This document shows positions 12,620 to 21,570 of a DNA stretch of 64,000 nucleotides, piece after piece. The stretch is from Klebsiella pneumoniae (lineage in GTDB: Bacteria; Pseudomonadota; Gammaproteobacteria; Pseudomonadales; Pseudohongiellaceae), in contig CAMCRC010000002.1 of assembly GCA_945877175.1 (NCBI GenBank), positions 40,715-104,714 of the forward strand, given 5' to 3'. The position numbers and the translations under genes were made by a program. Under the pieces are notes generated by a model. It was not told where the DNA came from, ran no database searches, and worked only from the letters and a program-made list of their open reading frames with translations. Each line of letters begins with the position of its first letter. The first letter of the stretch is position 1.

Positions 12620-13315
12620 TCACGCGACCGGCTGCACCTGATGATCAAGGTGTGCGATCAGTTCTGCCGGCAGATTCAGCCGGTGACCCAGCGCCTGCAG
12701 ATAGGCTCGTTCTGCCGGATGATCCACATCGATGGCGACGCGGGACACCAGATACAGCTCGGTAGCCTGTTCTATACCCCGCGCCGAAGCGGCAATGGCA
12801 GCAATGTCCACCGGCTGTGTGAGGGCGTCGAATACAAAGGCCTTGCTCTCGGCATCCAGCCCCATCTTTTCAACTTGCTCGAACAGTGACTTCTGTTCCT
12901 GTGCATCGATATGGCCATCGGCTTTGGCAGCGCCGATCATTGCTCTGATCAGTGCCAGCTGGAATGGCTGACCATCCGCGGCAGAGGCTGTTTCGGGCAG
13001 AAACCGCGGGTCCACATTCGCGAAGTCAGCGGGTCCGGCTACTGGTGCGCTTGCCGCTGCCTTGCCCTGCTGCCAGTTCTGATAGGCCTTGAACGCAAGT
13101 GCCCCTGCAGCAGCGGCACCACCGTAGCCCGCCATCTTCTTCATCTTCTTGCCGCCGAGCATCAGCCCCAGCAGGCCGCCAACCACGGCACCGCCGCCGA
13201 ACCCGCCCATCCCCATGCCATCGAGCTGTTGTTTGGCAGAGCTACCGGTCTCGCGCATGAAGTCGGCCGCGTTGGGTCCGAGGAATTTTTCAAGCAGGTT
13301 CTTTGAGTCGAGCAT
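12620..13315 (-). CDS. DUF533 / TerB-like inner-membrane protein (YebE family)
   Basis: A 231-residue protein of the DUF533 (YebE) family. The N-terminal part carries a glycine-rich hydrophobic stretch with GGAVVGGLLGLMLGGKK and a second AAAAGALAF segment, probably membrane-associated. The C-terminal ~120 residues form a TerB-like helical domain with ADGHIDAQEQ, the acidic turn typical of TerB/DUF533. I start it at the ATG at 13315 (MLDSKNLLEKFL); the longer frame begins inside a REP repeat, whose translation (MWERACPRS) is not protein sequence. It is flanked on both sides by direct copies of the same 23-bp REP core. Biochemical role unknown; E. coli yebE belongs to the envelope-stress (Cpx) regulon. 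Confidence 0.85.
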   Translation of the reverse strand: MLDSKNLLEKFLGPNAADFMRETGSSAKQQLDGMGMGGFGGGAVVGGLLGLMLGGKKMKKMAGYGGAAAAGALAFKAYQNWQQGKAAASAPVAGPADFANVDPRFLPETASAADGQPFQLALIRAMIGAAKADGHIDAQEQKSLFEQVEKMGLDAESKAFVFDALTQPVDIAAIAASARGIEQATELYLVSRVAIDVDHPAERAYLQALGHRLNLPAELIAHLDHQVQPVA

Positions 13316-13357
13316 GGGGAGAGTCTCCAGTAGGTCGGTGATGCGGAATATTTTGGA

Positions 13358-13380
13358 TCGCGGGCAAGCCCGCTCCCACA
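13358..13380. repeat. single REP-like copy upstream of the DUF533 gene
   Basis: Twenty-three bases (TCGCGGGCAAGC at the left, GCTCCCACA at the right) identical to 12582-12604 and in the same orientation. It sits 42 bp upstream of the DUF533 start and between that gene and the end of the ABC transporter gene. Confidence 0.8.
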
Positions 13381-13407
13381 AATTGCAGGCTTCCAGAAAG
13401 AGCAGCT

Positions 13408-15237
13408 CTACATGTAACCCTGGGCCTGCAGACGGAATAACCGGGCATAGTGCCCATTCCGTTCAAGCAACTGCTCATGGGAGCCTTCTTCTTCAATAGC
13501 ACCCTTGTCCAGCACGATGATGTGGTCAGCAATCCGCACCGTGGAAAAGCGGTGCGAGATGATGATCGAGATACGTTTTGCCGTCAGCTCGCGGAAATGG
13601 GCGAAGATGTCCGCTTCCGCCTTGGCATCGATCGCGGCCGTCGGTTCATCGAGAATCAGCACATCGGCATGGCTGCGCATGAACGCCCTGGCCAGGGCTA
13701 TCTTCTGCCATTGCCCTCCGGAGAGCTCCTTGCCGCCCTTGAACCACGTGCCCAGCTGAGTGTCGTAGGTGTCAGGCATATGCTTGATGAAGTCGGCTGC
13801 CAGGCCATCCTGCGCGGCTGTTTCTATCTGGGGGCGGTTCTCCATGTTTTCCACATCGCCGATGCCGATGTTGTCGCCCACCTTCAACTGGTAGCGCGAG
13901 AAGTCCTGAAAGATCACCCCGATCTTGTGGCGCAGCGCTTCAATGTCCCATTCCTGCAGGTCCAGTCCTTCCAGCAGAATGCGGCCGCTGGTGGGGGAAT
14001 ACAGGCGGGTCAGCAGTTTGATCAGCGTGGTCTTGCCCGAGCCGTTTTCGCCCACGATGGCGAGGCTTTCCCCGGCCTTGATGTGCAGGGAGAGGTTGTT
14101 CAACGCTGCCGATTTGCTCTCGGGGTAGAAGAAGCTGACGTTTTCGAAGCGAATGCCGTCGGTCGGATCGGGGCCCGTCGTCTTGTCGCCACTGGCTTCC
14201 GGCACTTTGTGGTCCAGATACTCCACCAGGTTGGACAGATACAGATTGTCCTCGTACATGCCATTGATCGCCGTCAGGCTGTTGGTCACCGCGCCCTGAC
14301 CCTGGCGGAAGACGGCGATGTACATGGTCATCTGGCCGATGGTGATGGTGGTGGCGATGGCGGCAAACACCACCCAGCCGTAGGCCAGATAGAAGGCAGC
14401 ACTGGCAATCAGCCCCAGTACATAGCCCCAGAAGCCGCGCCGCAGCACGAGATCACGGTCTTCCTTGTAGATGTTGTGAAAGATGTCGATGTAGCGCTGC
14501 AGAAACAGTCGGCCGATCTTGAGGAGTTTGACTTCCTTCACGCCGTCCTCGCGGGTCAGCACCATTTCCAGGTATATCTGCATGCGCCGCTCGGCAGACC
14601 GGGTGCGCTGGTTGCGGAAAGCTTCGCCGGAGAATTTTGCCTCGGCCATGAAGGCGGGCAGCCCGGCAAAACCAAGAAGCAGCACTGCCCAGGGCGAGAA
14701 CTGGAACAGCAGGAAACCGAAACTGACCAGCGAGATGCTCTCGCGCGCCAGGTCAAAGGTGCGGATCACCAGACTCAGCGGGCGGCTCGAGGCCTCGCGG
14801 CGCGCGCGCACCAGCTTGTCGTAATACTCGGAATCCTCGAAGTGCCGCAACTCCAGAGTCAGGGACTTCTCGAGGATCATCACATTGATCTTGTTGCCCA
14901 GCAGCACGCGCAGGATGGACTGGCAGACCATGTTGAGGCGCTGCACGCCGGTGATGAACACCACCAGACCGGCCTCGCACAGCACATAGAAAATGGTGAG
15001 GTCGGTGGCGGCTTCCCGGGTTTCGGGGGGCGCCTGAATGGCAGCCACCACGGCATCGACAATGAGCTGGCCGACGTACGCAATCGCCGCAGGCAGCACG
15101 CCGGCCATCAGGGTTGCAACAGCCATCGTGATCGTCAGCGCGGCACTGGTGCCCCAGACGATCGACATGGCCACGCGGCTGTACTTGAAGACAGCGAAGA
15201 AACGGGCAATGAAGGACAGGGACGCGCTTTCTTTCAA
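13408..15237 (-). CDS. ABC transporter, fused permease and ATPase (exporter half-transporter)
   Basis: A protein of about 609 residues with an N-terminal transmembrane domain of roughly six helices (residues ~15-300) and a C-terminal nucleotide-binding domain. The domain shows Walker A VGENGSGKTTLIKLL, the signature LSGGQWQKIALARAFMR and Walker B ADVLILDEPTAAIDA. This is the half-transporter exporter layout (MsbA/LmrA-like); substrate unknown. The start is uncertain. The frame stays open to an ATG at 15321, but that stretch lies inside the intrinsic terminator of the upstream methyltransferase gene, so a later start is likely. I use TTG 15237 (LKESASLSF), the best candidate before the first helix. 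Confidence 0.85.
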   Translation of the reverse strand: MKESASLSFIARFFAVFKYSRVAMSIVWGTSAALTITMAVATLMAGVLPAAIAYVGQLIVDAVVAAIQAPPETREAATDLTIFYVLCEAGLVVFITGVQRLNMVCQSILRVLLGNKINVMILEKSLTLELRHFEDSEYYDKLVRARREASSRPLSLVIRTFDLARESISLVSFGFLLFQFSPWAVLLLGFAGLPAFMAEAKFSGEAFRNQRTRSAERRMQIYLEMVLTREDGVKEVKLLKIGRLFLQRYIDIFHNIYKEDRDLVLRRGFWGYVLGLIASAAFYLAYGWVVFAAIATTITIGQMTMYIAVFRQGQGAVTNSLTAINGMYEDNLYLSNLVEYLDHKVPEASGDKTTGPDPTDGIRFENVSFFYPESKSAALNNLSLHIKAGESLAIVGENGSGKTTLIKLLTRLYSPTSGRILLEGLDLQEWDIEALRHKIGVIFQDFSRYQLKVGDNIGIGDVENMENRPQIETAAQDGLAADFIKHMPDTYDTQLGTWFKGGKELSGGQWQKIALARAFMRSHADVLILDEPTAAIDAKAEADIFAHFRELTAKRISIIISHRFSTVRIADHIIVLDKGAIEEEGSHEQLLERNGHYARLFRLQAQGYM

Positions 15238-15275
15238 GGAGACACTCGAGGGGCGCTGATCGTCAGGCTTGCGTG

Positions 15276-15315
15276 ATGAAAAACGGCCCGGAAAATCGCG
15301 ATTTCCCGAGCCGTT
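15276..15315 (-). terminator. intrinsic terminator after the exported methyltransferase gene
   Basis: On the minus strand, AACGGC..GCCGTT closes a long stem with an inner CGGGAAATCGCGATTTTCCG palindrome, directly followed by a T-run (GCCGTTTTTCATC). It lies 17 bp after the stop codon at 15332. It also argues against an ABC-transporter start at 15321. Confidence 0.85.
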
Positions 15316-15331
15316 GTGCATGACAGTCGGA

Positions 15332-16069
15332 TTACTCCGGCTTGACCAGCTTCAGAGTGAAACGGTCAGTATTTCTTTCCAGCTCAGCAGCAAACGGGGC
15401 CTGTGTGTGATTGTCACTCGGCACGTTCAGCAAATCGCTCTCTTCGGCAATTTCGAAACCCGCTTCGATGGCAGCAGCGCGCGCCACTTCAACTGGAATT
15501 CGGTGCAGAGTTGCGTTGTCAGCACCCACATCGCCTTCGTGGTCGATCAGACCAAGCACTGCGCCTGGCTTCAGTGCATTCTTGATGTTGACCAGAAATG
15601 CCTGTGCTGCAGCCGGATCACGGTTGTAGACGTCGTGGAAGTTCAGGTTGGTAATGGCAAAATCGATGGAGTTCGCGGGCAGGCCAAGGTCAGCAGTCAC
15701 ATCCTTGGTCAGCAGTTCCACATTGGTCAGGCGGCCGTTCACACGTGTATCTACCGTAGCCTGAGTCGTTCCACGCGCCAGAGCCGCTTCAGAGTTCTGC
15801 ATGTACACCTTGCCACTGGCGCCAACAGCGCGTGAAAGCACTTCGGTGTACCAACCACCACTGGACATTACGTCCAGTACGGTCATGCCGGGCTCCAGGC
15901 CCAGAAAGTCCAGCACTTCAGCAGGCTTGCGCGCCGCGTCGAGTGCCTTGTCGGCATCGCTGCGGTCTGCAGAAGCGAGTGCCTGATTGACTGCGGCCAC
16001 GTCGATCGCCTGAACATTGGCGCCAACGAGGAGGGCAGTTGCTGCCACGAGCGAGAGAATCATTTTCAT
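15332..16069 (-). CDS. exported class I SAM methyltransferase-like protein (COG4798 type)
   Basis: A 245-residue protein with a clear signal peptide (MKMILSLVAATALLVGANVQA) followed by a Rossmann methyltransferase core. Motif I reads VLDVMSSGGWYTEVLSR, the later acidic loop is present, and a helical region DKALDAARKPAEVLDFLGL precedes the core. Periplasmic methyltransferase-like proteins of this family are known, but SAM is a cytoplasmic cofactor, so the real ligand or reaction is open. An intrinsic terminator follows, so it is probably monocistronic. Codon usage looks like that of its neighbours. Confidence 0.8.
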   Translation of the reverse strand: MKMILSLVAATALLVGANVQAIDVAAVNQALASADRSDADKALDAARKPAEVLDFLGLEPGMTVLDVMSSGGWYTEVLSRAVGASGKVYMQNSEAALARGTTQATVDTRVNGRLTNVELLTKDVTADLGLPANSIDFAITNLNFHDVYNRDPAAAQAFLVNIKNALKPGAVLGLIDHEGDVGADNATLHRIPVEVARAAAIEAGFEIAEESDLLNVPSDNHTQAPFAAELERNTDRFTLKLVKPE

Positions 16070-16196
16070 GTTTTTCTATCCTTCAATTTAATTGTTTTTC
16101 GGGAATTTCGAACGGGACACAGGATAAACCATGCCCCCATGGGAGTACACCTGCAAGTGAGCGGCATTGACCCCATTTGATTCTGAAAACCGGGGA

Positions 16197-16388
16197 CTAG
16201 TGCAGGCGTCGGGCACTCATCAGTTCTTTCTCGAAGAGCCTCTTCACACGCAGCAGTTCGTTCATGCCACCTGCCGATTCCATGCGCGGCATGTGACTCT
16301 CGATGTCACTGAGGATGTTGGTGATGCTGCAGGTATCCAGCGTGCTGAGGTCCATGTCGAATGGCCATACGGGCTCTTTGCCAATCAT
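16197..16388 (-). CDS. small hypothetical protein (63 aa)
   Basis: A 63-residue frame beginning MIGKEPVWPFDMDLS and rich in charged residues, with a helical C-terminal half. GGAGA stands about seven bases before the ATG. It sits between the exported methyltransferase and the ubiI-like gene, both on the same strand, in a 387-bp stretch that otherwise holds nothing visible. No homologue was recognised. It could be a real short gene or a chance frame; the Shine-Dalgarno match and the absence of an overlapping gene are the only support. Confidence 0.45.
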   Translation of the reverse strand: MIGKEPVWPFDMDLSTLDTCSITNILSDIESHMPRMESAGGMNELLRVKRLFEKELMSARRLH

Positions 16389-16456
16389 GAGGAATCTCCA
16401 GTGTCTGAATGCGTCCTTCAGTCATCGACCTGCGCAGGAATAACTTGAGCGCTGCG

Positions 16457-17722
16457 TCAGTCCATGCCCATGGCCGAACGCATGATGCGGCTCTTGAGCA
16501 ATACGGTGCGATCGAGGCCGGTCATGCCCGCGTTGCGCAGCCAGCGCAGGGGCAGGGCCTGATCTGCGTAAAGCCGTTTGAAGCCTTCCATCACCCACAT
16601 CATCCCCAGATTGTGGCCGATGCGCTGGCGCTGATAGCGGCGCAAAACCTGCAGACTGCCGGGTTCATCCTGGCGAGCAAGTGCCTGCAGCAACTGACTG
16701 GCGAGGGCGCTGGCATCCTGAAATCCAAGATTTACCCCCTGACCAGCCAGCGGGTGGATGGTGTGGGCGGCATCGCCGATCAGGGCGATGCCCTCCTGCA
16801 CATAGTGTCGTGCGTGGCGTTGTCGCAATGGCACACTGAAGCGTGGGTCCACGTGTTCGATCTGCCCGAACCTGCTTTCAATCGCCACTTCCAGCGCGCC
16901 GGCAAACTCCACATCGCTCAGCAGCATGAGCTTGGCTGCCCGCTCAGGCAGAACCGACCAGACGATTGAGCAATAGTGTTGATCATCCACCCCTGGGGCC
17001 GTCTGCAGGGGCAGGAACGCCAGCACGCCGTCGTCCATGAAACGTTGGGCGGCCGTGCGCTGGTGGGGCAGGCCGGTACGCACTGTCGTGACGATTGCGT
17101 GGTGCTCGTAGTCCCATTCGCTCAATTTGAAGCCGGCGAGTTCCCGCACGCGGGAATTGGCGCCATCGGCGGCGACCAGTACGCGCGCGCGCAGACTGCG
17201 GCCATCGGCAAGTGTGAGCACTGTACGAGACTGATCGGCGTCCAGTGGGCCGGGGACCGGCAGACGTTCGAGGGATTCAAGGCTGACGGGCGCCAGCAGT
17301 TCCACGCCTGACACCCCGTGCAGCCGCTCATGCAGGGCTGCCAGCAACACGGCATTCTCGACGATGTGTCCGAGCGCCTCACAGTGGATATCCCCGGCAG
17401 CGAAATGGATCGAACCTGTGCCGTCGGCTTCCCAGACATGCATGTCAGTATAAGGTGAGGCGCGGCGCTCCAGCACGGCATCCCAGACACCCAGGCTGTC
17501 GAGGAAGCGTTGTGAGGCGGGAGTAATGGCACTGACGCGCGGGTCGAAATGATCAAGCCCGGCCTGCGGCTCCTCACGCTGCCAGTGCTGCCTGCTCAGC
17601 GGCTGGGTGTCGAGCACGGCGATGCGAAGACCGCGCTCCGCGAGCGCCAGCACCAGACTGGCTCCGACCAGGCCACCACCAACCACGACGATATCGTATG
17701 CATCTTGCGCGTTCTGCTGCAT
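16457..17722 (-). CDS. ubiI: UbiH/UbiF-family FAD monooxygenase, probably UbiI (2-octaprenylphenol hydroxylase)
   Basis: A 421-residue flavin monooxygenase. The dinucleotide-binding motif IVVVGGGLVGASLVLALAERG starts at residue ~10 (partial: VVGGGLVGASLVL), the DPRVSAITPAS loop follows, and the second FAD motif GDAAHTIHPLAGQGVNLG is near residue 300. The family hydroxylates the ring in ubiquinone synthesis. Position downstream of ubiH and pepP, as in E. coli pepP-ubiH-ubiI, favours UbiI (C5 hydroxylation), although two divergent genes now separate them. I start it at ATG 17722, where the family starts; the frame to 17890 would overlap the divergent MaoC gene. UbiF cannot be excluded. Confidence 0.85.
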   Translation of the reverse strand: MQQNAQDAYDIVVVGGGLVGASLVLALAERGLRIAVLDTQPLSRQHWQREEPQAGLDHFDPRVSAITPASQRFLDSLGVWDAVLERRASPYTDMHVWEADGTGSIHFAAGDIHCEALGHIVENAVLLAALHERLHGVSGVELLAPVSLESLERLPVPGPLDADQSRTVLTLADGRSLRARVLVAADGANSRVRELAGFKLSEWDYEHHAIVTTVRTGLPHQRTAAQRFMDDGVLAFLPLQTAPGVDDQHYCSIVWSVLPERAAKLMLLSDVEFAGALEVAIESRFGQIEHVDPRFSVPLRQRHARHYVQEGIALIGDAAHTIHPLAGQGVNLGFQDASALASQLLQALARQDEPGSLQVLRRYQRQRIGHNLGMMWVMEGFKRLYADQALPLRWLRNAGMTGLDRTVLLKSRIMRSAMGMD

Positions 17723-17879
17723 GGGCTTTCGATTGTCCGGGCAGGGAGGAAAAGGCCACCAGTATAGCCGAGCGCCACACAGCAATGCAGCCTGGTATTT
17801 GCAAAGCCTGATTGCTGGCAGGCAAGGGATGGTCGATACTGACACTCTTTTTCGCCCCACAGCCACAACAGGATTCAGT

Positions 17880-18392
17880 GTGTCAGACAAGGAAAATCTC
17901 TTGAAACTTCAGCAGGATGCCGGCTCGTCGCCAACCTTCGTGACGCTTGCAGAAGCGCAGGCGTACATCGGGCTGGAAGTAGGCGTCACGCAGTGGTTCG
18001 AGATTTCCCAAACGCGCGTGAATCAGTTTTCCGAGGCCACGGGTGACTTCCAGTTCATTCATGTCGACAGTGCGAGGGCGCAGACGGAGACCGCATTCGG
18101 CGGGACCATCGCGCACGGTTTTCTGACCCTGTCTCTGCTGAGCATGCTGGCGTCGCAGACAGGCACCATCAAGATCAAGGGCTGCAACGTGGACATCAAC
18201 TATGGCCTGGACAAGGTACGTTTTCTCAACCCTGTCAAAGTGGGCAAACGCATTCGCGCGCGCTTCGAACTGATGAGTGCCGTTGATAAGAGTCCGAACT
18301 GTTATCTGCTCAAGCACAAGGCCACCGTGGAGATCGAGGGCGAGACCAAGCCTGCCATGATCGCCGAGTGGCTCGGAATGGCGATGATCTGA
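17880..18392 (+). CDS. MaoC family dehydratase (enoyl-CoA hydratase 2-like)
   Basis: A 170-residue hot-dog-fold protein. The catalytic Asp and His lie in the hydratase-2 motif TGDFQFIHVDSARA and are followed by FGGTIAHGFLTLSLLS, the classic MaoC/PhaJ signature; it would hydrate trans-2-enoyl-CoA. I choose GTG 17880, with AGGA about seven bases upstream, which gives the usual family length; the ATG at 17829 is an alternative. It is divergent from the ubiI-like gene and co-directional with the DUF1499 lipoprotein gene. It breaks the usual ubiH-ubiI adjacency, so it looks like an insertion into an old cluster. The physiological substrate, PHA precursor or fatty acid, cannot be read. Confidence 0.85.
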   Translation: MSDKENLLKLQQDAGSSPTFVTLAEAQAYIGLEVGVTQWFEISQTRVNQFSEATGDFQFIHVDSARAQTETAFGGTIAHGFLTLSLLSMLASQTGTIKIKGCNVDINYGLDKVRFLNPVKVGKRIRARFELMSAVDKSPNCYLLKHKATVEIEGETKPAMIAEWLGMAMI

Positions 18393-18450
18393 CCCCTTGG
18401 TGCACACCGTAGCTTTGGAACCCCCCTTTTTTACTCAGAGATTGAACACG

Positions 18451-18867
18451 ATGAAATGGAGCCTGATGATGATCCCTTTGTTGACGCTGCTCGGTTGCGC
18501 GGGCGAGCGCCCTGCCAGCCTTGGTGTGACCGCCGGACAACTGGGCACTTGCCCGGACTCGCCAAACTGTGTCTCCAGCGCCGAGACGCGCGACAGTCAC
18601 AGCATTGCGCCATTGAATGCGTCTCTGGCGCAGGTGCGCACCGCCGTCACCGCCATGCAGGGCGCACAGATCATCAGCGAACAGGATCAGTATCTGTACG
18701 CCGAGTTCACCTCGAAACTGATGGGCTTTGTAGACGATGTGGAGTTTCTGGCAGACCCGGCTGCCGGCCTGGTGCACGTGCGTTCAGCCTCGCGGCTCGG
18801 GCACAGTGACATGGGCGTCAACCGTGACCGGATTGAGACTCTGCGCAGCGCCCTGAGCGCCCGCTGA
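18451..18867 (+). CDS. DUF1499 family lipoprotein
   Basis: A 138-residue protein that starts with a lipoprotein signal (hydrophobic stretch ending in LLTLLGC; the cysteine is residue ~17), followed by a DUF1499 domain with its hallmark CPDSPNCVSS and the later RSASRLGHSDMGVNRDRIE. The latter is the conserved closing part. DUF1499 function is not established. The chosen start at 18451 gives the lipobox; the longer frame to 18397 would put 18 unlikely residues before it. It ends one base before the stop of the convergent ubiH gene. Confidence 0.85.
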   Translation: MKWSLMMIPLLTLLGCAGERPASLGVTAGQLGTCPDSPNCVSSAETRDSHSIAPLNASLAQVRTAVTAMQGAQIISEQDQYLYAEFTSKLMGFVDDVEFLADPAAGLVHVRSASRLGHSDMGVNRDRIETLRSALSAR

Positions 18868-18868
18868 A

Positions 18869-20113
18869 TCAGGCCCGCTGCTGTCTGCGCTCGGCGAGGC
18901 CCATGGCCTGCCGGGCAAAGCCGCGTTTGAACGGGGGAATCATGTCGATGGAAAACAGGCCGAACTTGCGTGCCCACACCAGCGCAGGATGGCTGCTGGA
19001 GAACAGCCGCGTCATGTAGTCACTGAAGCTGATCGTCGCCAGCTGGTCACGCGTCTGCTGCTCCACATAGGCCTGAAGCACTGCCATTTCGCCGGGATGT
19101 TCTCCCTTTGCCAGCGCTTGCGCCAGCAATCCCGCCAGCACCTGCGCATCGCGCAAGGCCAGATTCAAGCCCTGTCCCGCGACGGGGTGCAGCGAGTGCG
19201 CCACATTCCCCAGCAACACCAGCCCGGGCCGCACCTGCTCCCGCGCAACAGTGAGTGTCAGCGGATAGAGCGTGCGACTGCCCACCTTTTCGAAACGCCC
19301 AAGGCGATAGCCAAAGCGCTCCTGCAGCTTTTCCAGGAACAGGCGCTCAGGCAACGCGGCCACTGCTGCGGCCTCTTCATCCGCCAGCGTCCAGATCAGT
19401 GCCCCCCGATGCTCTCCCTCCTGCTCGGCCAGCGGCAGCACGGCCAGCGGGCCGCTCTCGGTGAATCGCTCGTAGGCAGTGTGTCTGTGCGGGTCGCTGA
19501 AGGCGACGTTGGCGATCAGCGCATGCTGACCGTAGGGCGTGTGGTTGCTGCTGATGCCCAGCTGTTCACTCACGGTGGACTTGCCGCCATCCGCCAGCAC
19601 CACCAGTGCGGCATCTACTTTCAGCAAATCTGTCGAATCGCCCTGCACCTGCAGACGCATGCCCTGCGGGGTGGGCACCAGCGTACTGATGCTGGCCGGA
19701 CACAGAAAGTCGATGGCGGGGTCGGCGTCCAGCGCACACGTCAGCACCAGCCCGAGATGCTGGTTCTCGGCAACATGCCCGAGTGCGTCCACCTGCATGT
19801 CCGCGCTATCGATGCGTACAGCGCCGAAATGGCCGCGGTCTGATACGTGAATGCGTTGAATGGGAGCAGCATGGGTGGCAATTGCCTTCCATAGACCCAG
19901 GCTTGCGTAGATCTGCTTGCTGCCATGGGACAAGGCCGTCGAGCGGGCATCAAAACTGGTCGAAACCTGCATGGATGGCGCAGCCTCGATCACCAGGATG
20001 CGCGGCGCGACGTGTCGCGTTTGTGCCGCCAGCGCGCAGGCGAAACTGGCCCCGACGAGACCGCCGCCGATGATCACAATGTCATAGTGATGCTGGGGTT
20101 CCGAGATTCTCAC
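18869..20113 (-). CDS. ubiH: 2-octaprenyl-6-methoxyphenyl hydroxylase
   Basis: A 414-residue flavin monooxygenase of ubiquinone synthesis. Marks are IVIIGGGLVGASFACALA, the active-site loop SFDARSTALSHGS (characteristic for UbiH) and GNVAHSLHPVAGQGLNLALRD. It hydroxylates C1 of the ring. Start: GTG 20113, with GGGAGG ten bases upstream. A TTG at 20137 would abut the pepP stop and is an alternative. The gene follows pepP directly, as in E. coli pepP-ubiH, and is probably co-transcribed with it. Confidence 0.92.
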   Translation of the reverse strand: MRISEPQHHYDIVIIGGGLVGASFACALAAQTRHVAPRILVIEAAPSMQVSTSFDARSTALSHGSKQIYASLGLWKAIATHAAPIQRIHVSDRGHFGAVRIDSADMQVDALGHVAENQHLGLVLTCALDADPAIDFLCPASISTLVPTPQGMRLQVQGDSTDLLKVDAALVVLADGGKSTVSEQLGISSNHTPYGQHALIANVAFSDPHRHTAYERFTESGPLAVLPLAEQEGEHRGALIWTLADEEAAAVAALPERLFLEKLQERFGYRLGRFEKVGSRTLYPLTLTVAREQVRPGLVLLGNVAHSLHPVAGQGLNLALRDAQVLAGLLAQALAKGEHPGEMAVLQAYVEQQTRDQLATISFSDYMTRLFSSSHPALVWARKFGLFSIDMIPPFKRGFARQAMGLAERRQQRA

Positions 20114-20137
20114 AGAGTGCTGGCCTCCCGGCGGCAA

Positions 20138-21472
20138 TCAGGCGACTGCCTGGGTTTGGGCCTGGGCCATGAAATTTTCTATTTCTTCGACTGTCTTGGG
20201 GGCACCTTCACTCAGGATGCGATGCCCTGTGCGCGTTACCAGCACATCATCCTCGATGCGGATGCCGATGCCGCGCCATTTCTTGTCCACGTCCATGTTG
20301 TCGGGGGCAATATAAATGCCCGGCTCGATGGTCGTCACCATGCCCGGCTCCATGAGGCGCCACTTGTCGTCAATCTTGTAGTCGCCCACATCGTGCACGT
20401 CGATCCCCAGCCAGTGTCCGGCACGATGCATGTAGAAGGCCTTGTAGGCGTTCGTTGTTATCAGCTCCTGCACATTGCCCTTGAGCAGGCCGAGATTGAC
20501 CAGCCCCTCGGTGATGATGCGCACGGTAACATTGTGCGGTTCGTCCCAGGCTGCTCCTGGCTTGATGGCCTTGATGGCCTGCAGCTGGGCATTGAGCACG
20601 ATTTCGTACAGGGCTTTCTGCTCTTTGCTGAAACGACCGTTCACGGGAAAGGTGCGGGTGATGTCGGCCGCATAGTATTCGTATTCGCAGCCGGCATCGA
20701 TGAGTACCAGATCGCCATCCTTGAGGACCGCATTGTTTTCAACGTAGTGCAGGATGCAGGCGTTCTTCCCGCCCGCGACGATGTTGTTGTAGGCTGGCGC
20801 ACGGCTGCCGGAGCGCACGAATTCATGCAGCAACTCTGCCTCAAGATGGTATTCGTGCAGACCCGCGCGACAGGCCGCCATAGCACGTTTGTGAGCCTGT
20901 GCGGAAATAGCGCCGGCTTTCTTCATCAGCTTGATTTCCATCGGGCTCTTTATCAGCCGCATTTCATTGAGCAGATGATCCAGCACCAGAAACTCGCCCG
21001 GCGGATGCGCGCCCTGGCGCACCTTGCCGCGAATGATCTTGACCCAGTCCATGACACGCTGATCAAAGCGTGGATCCTTGCCCATCGAATAGTAGACACG
21101 CTCACGTCCTTCAATCAGCCCGGGCAGAATGTCGTCGATGTCGCCGATGGGAAACGCGTCATCAATTTTCAACTGCTCGATGGCCTGTTCCGGCCCCATC
21201 AGGATTCCCGTCCACAATTCACGGGTCTTGTCCTTTTCCTGACAGAACAGCACTACTTCACCTTGCTCGCGGCCGGGAATCAGCGCCAGCACGGCATCGT
21301 GTTCCACAAACCCCGTCAGATAATAAAAGTCACTGTTCTGCCGGTAGAGATATTCCGTGTCATTGCTGCGGGTGCTCTGTGGCGCCGCGCAGAGCAGCGC
21401 AATGCTGTCCGGTTCCATCTGCTGCATGAGCTCTTTGCGCCTGCGCGCAGCTTCTTCATGAATGTTTGTCAT
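20138..21472 (-). CDS. pepP: Xaa-Pro aminopeptidase P
   Basis: A 444-residue M24B metallopeptidase that releases N-terminal residues before proline. The N-terminal creatinase-like domain precedes the pita-bread catalytic domain. Two-metal ligands are visible: LIDAGCEYEYYAADITRTFP (two Asp), GHWLGIDVHD (His), TTIEPGIYI (Glu) and RIEDDVLVT (Glu). It is first in a pepP-ubiH unit. The UPF0149 gene (ygfB) that usually precedes pepP in Gammaproteobacteria is absent. The upstream region is shared with a divergent gene. Confidence 0.95.
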   Translation of the reverse strand: MTNIHEEAARRRKELMQQMEPDSIALLCAAPQSTRSNDTEYLYRQNSDFYYLTGFVEHDAVLALIPGREQGEVVLFCQEKDKTRELWTGILMGPEQAIEQLKIDDAFPIGDIDDILPGLIEGRERVYYSMGKDPRFDQRVMDWVKIIRGKVRQGAHPPGEFLVLDHLLNEMRLIKSPMEIKLMKKAGAISAQAHKRAMAACRAGLHEYHLEAELLHEFVRSGSRAPAYNNIVAGGKNACILHYVENNAVLKDGDLVLIDAGCEYEYYAADITRTFPVNGRFSKEQKALYEIVLNAQLQAIKAIKPGAAWDEPHNVTVRIITEGLVNLGLLKGNVQELITTNAYKAFYMHRAGHWLGIDVHDVGDYKIDDKWRLMEPGMVTTIEPGIYIAPDNMDVDKKWRGIGIRIEDDVLVTRTGHRILSEGAPKTVEEIENFMAQAQTQAVA

Positions 21473-21485
21473 CGTACACCCGCGA

Positions 21486-21514
21486 TTGACCGCATTGGGT
21501 CGCGCCTCTATAGT
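21486..21514 (+). promoter_or_regulatory. sigma70-type promoter for the zapB-like / zapA genes
   Basis: TTGACC at 21486-21491 and TATAGT at 21509-21514 are separated by 17 bp, which is close to consensus. Transcription would start near 21521. The promoter lies in the divergent space between pepP and the small coiled-coil gene. Confidence 0.7.
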
Positions 21515-21570
21515 AACGGGAAGTTTACCAGTGGGTTTTTATGCATATCCTGCATATGGCGACCATCATA

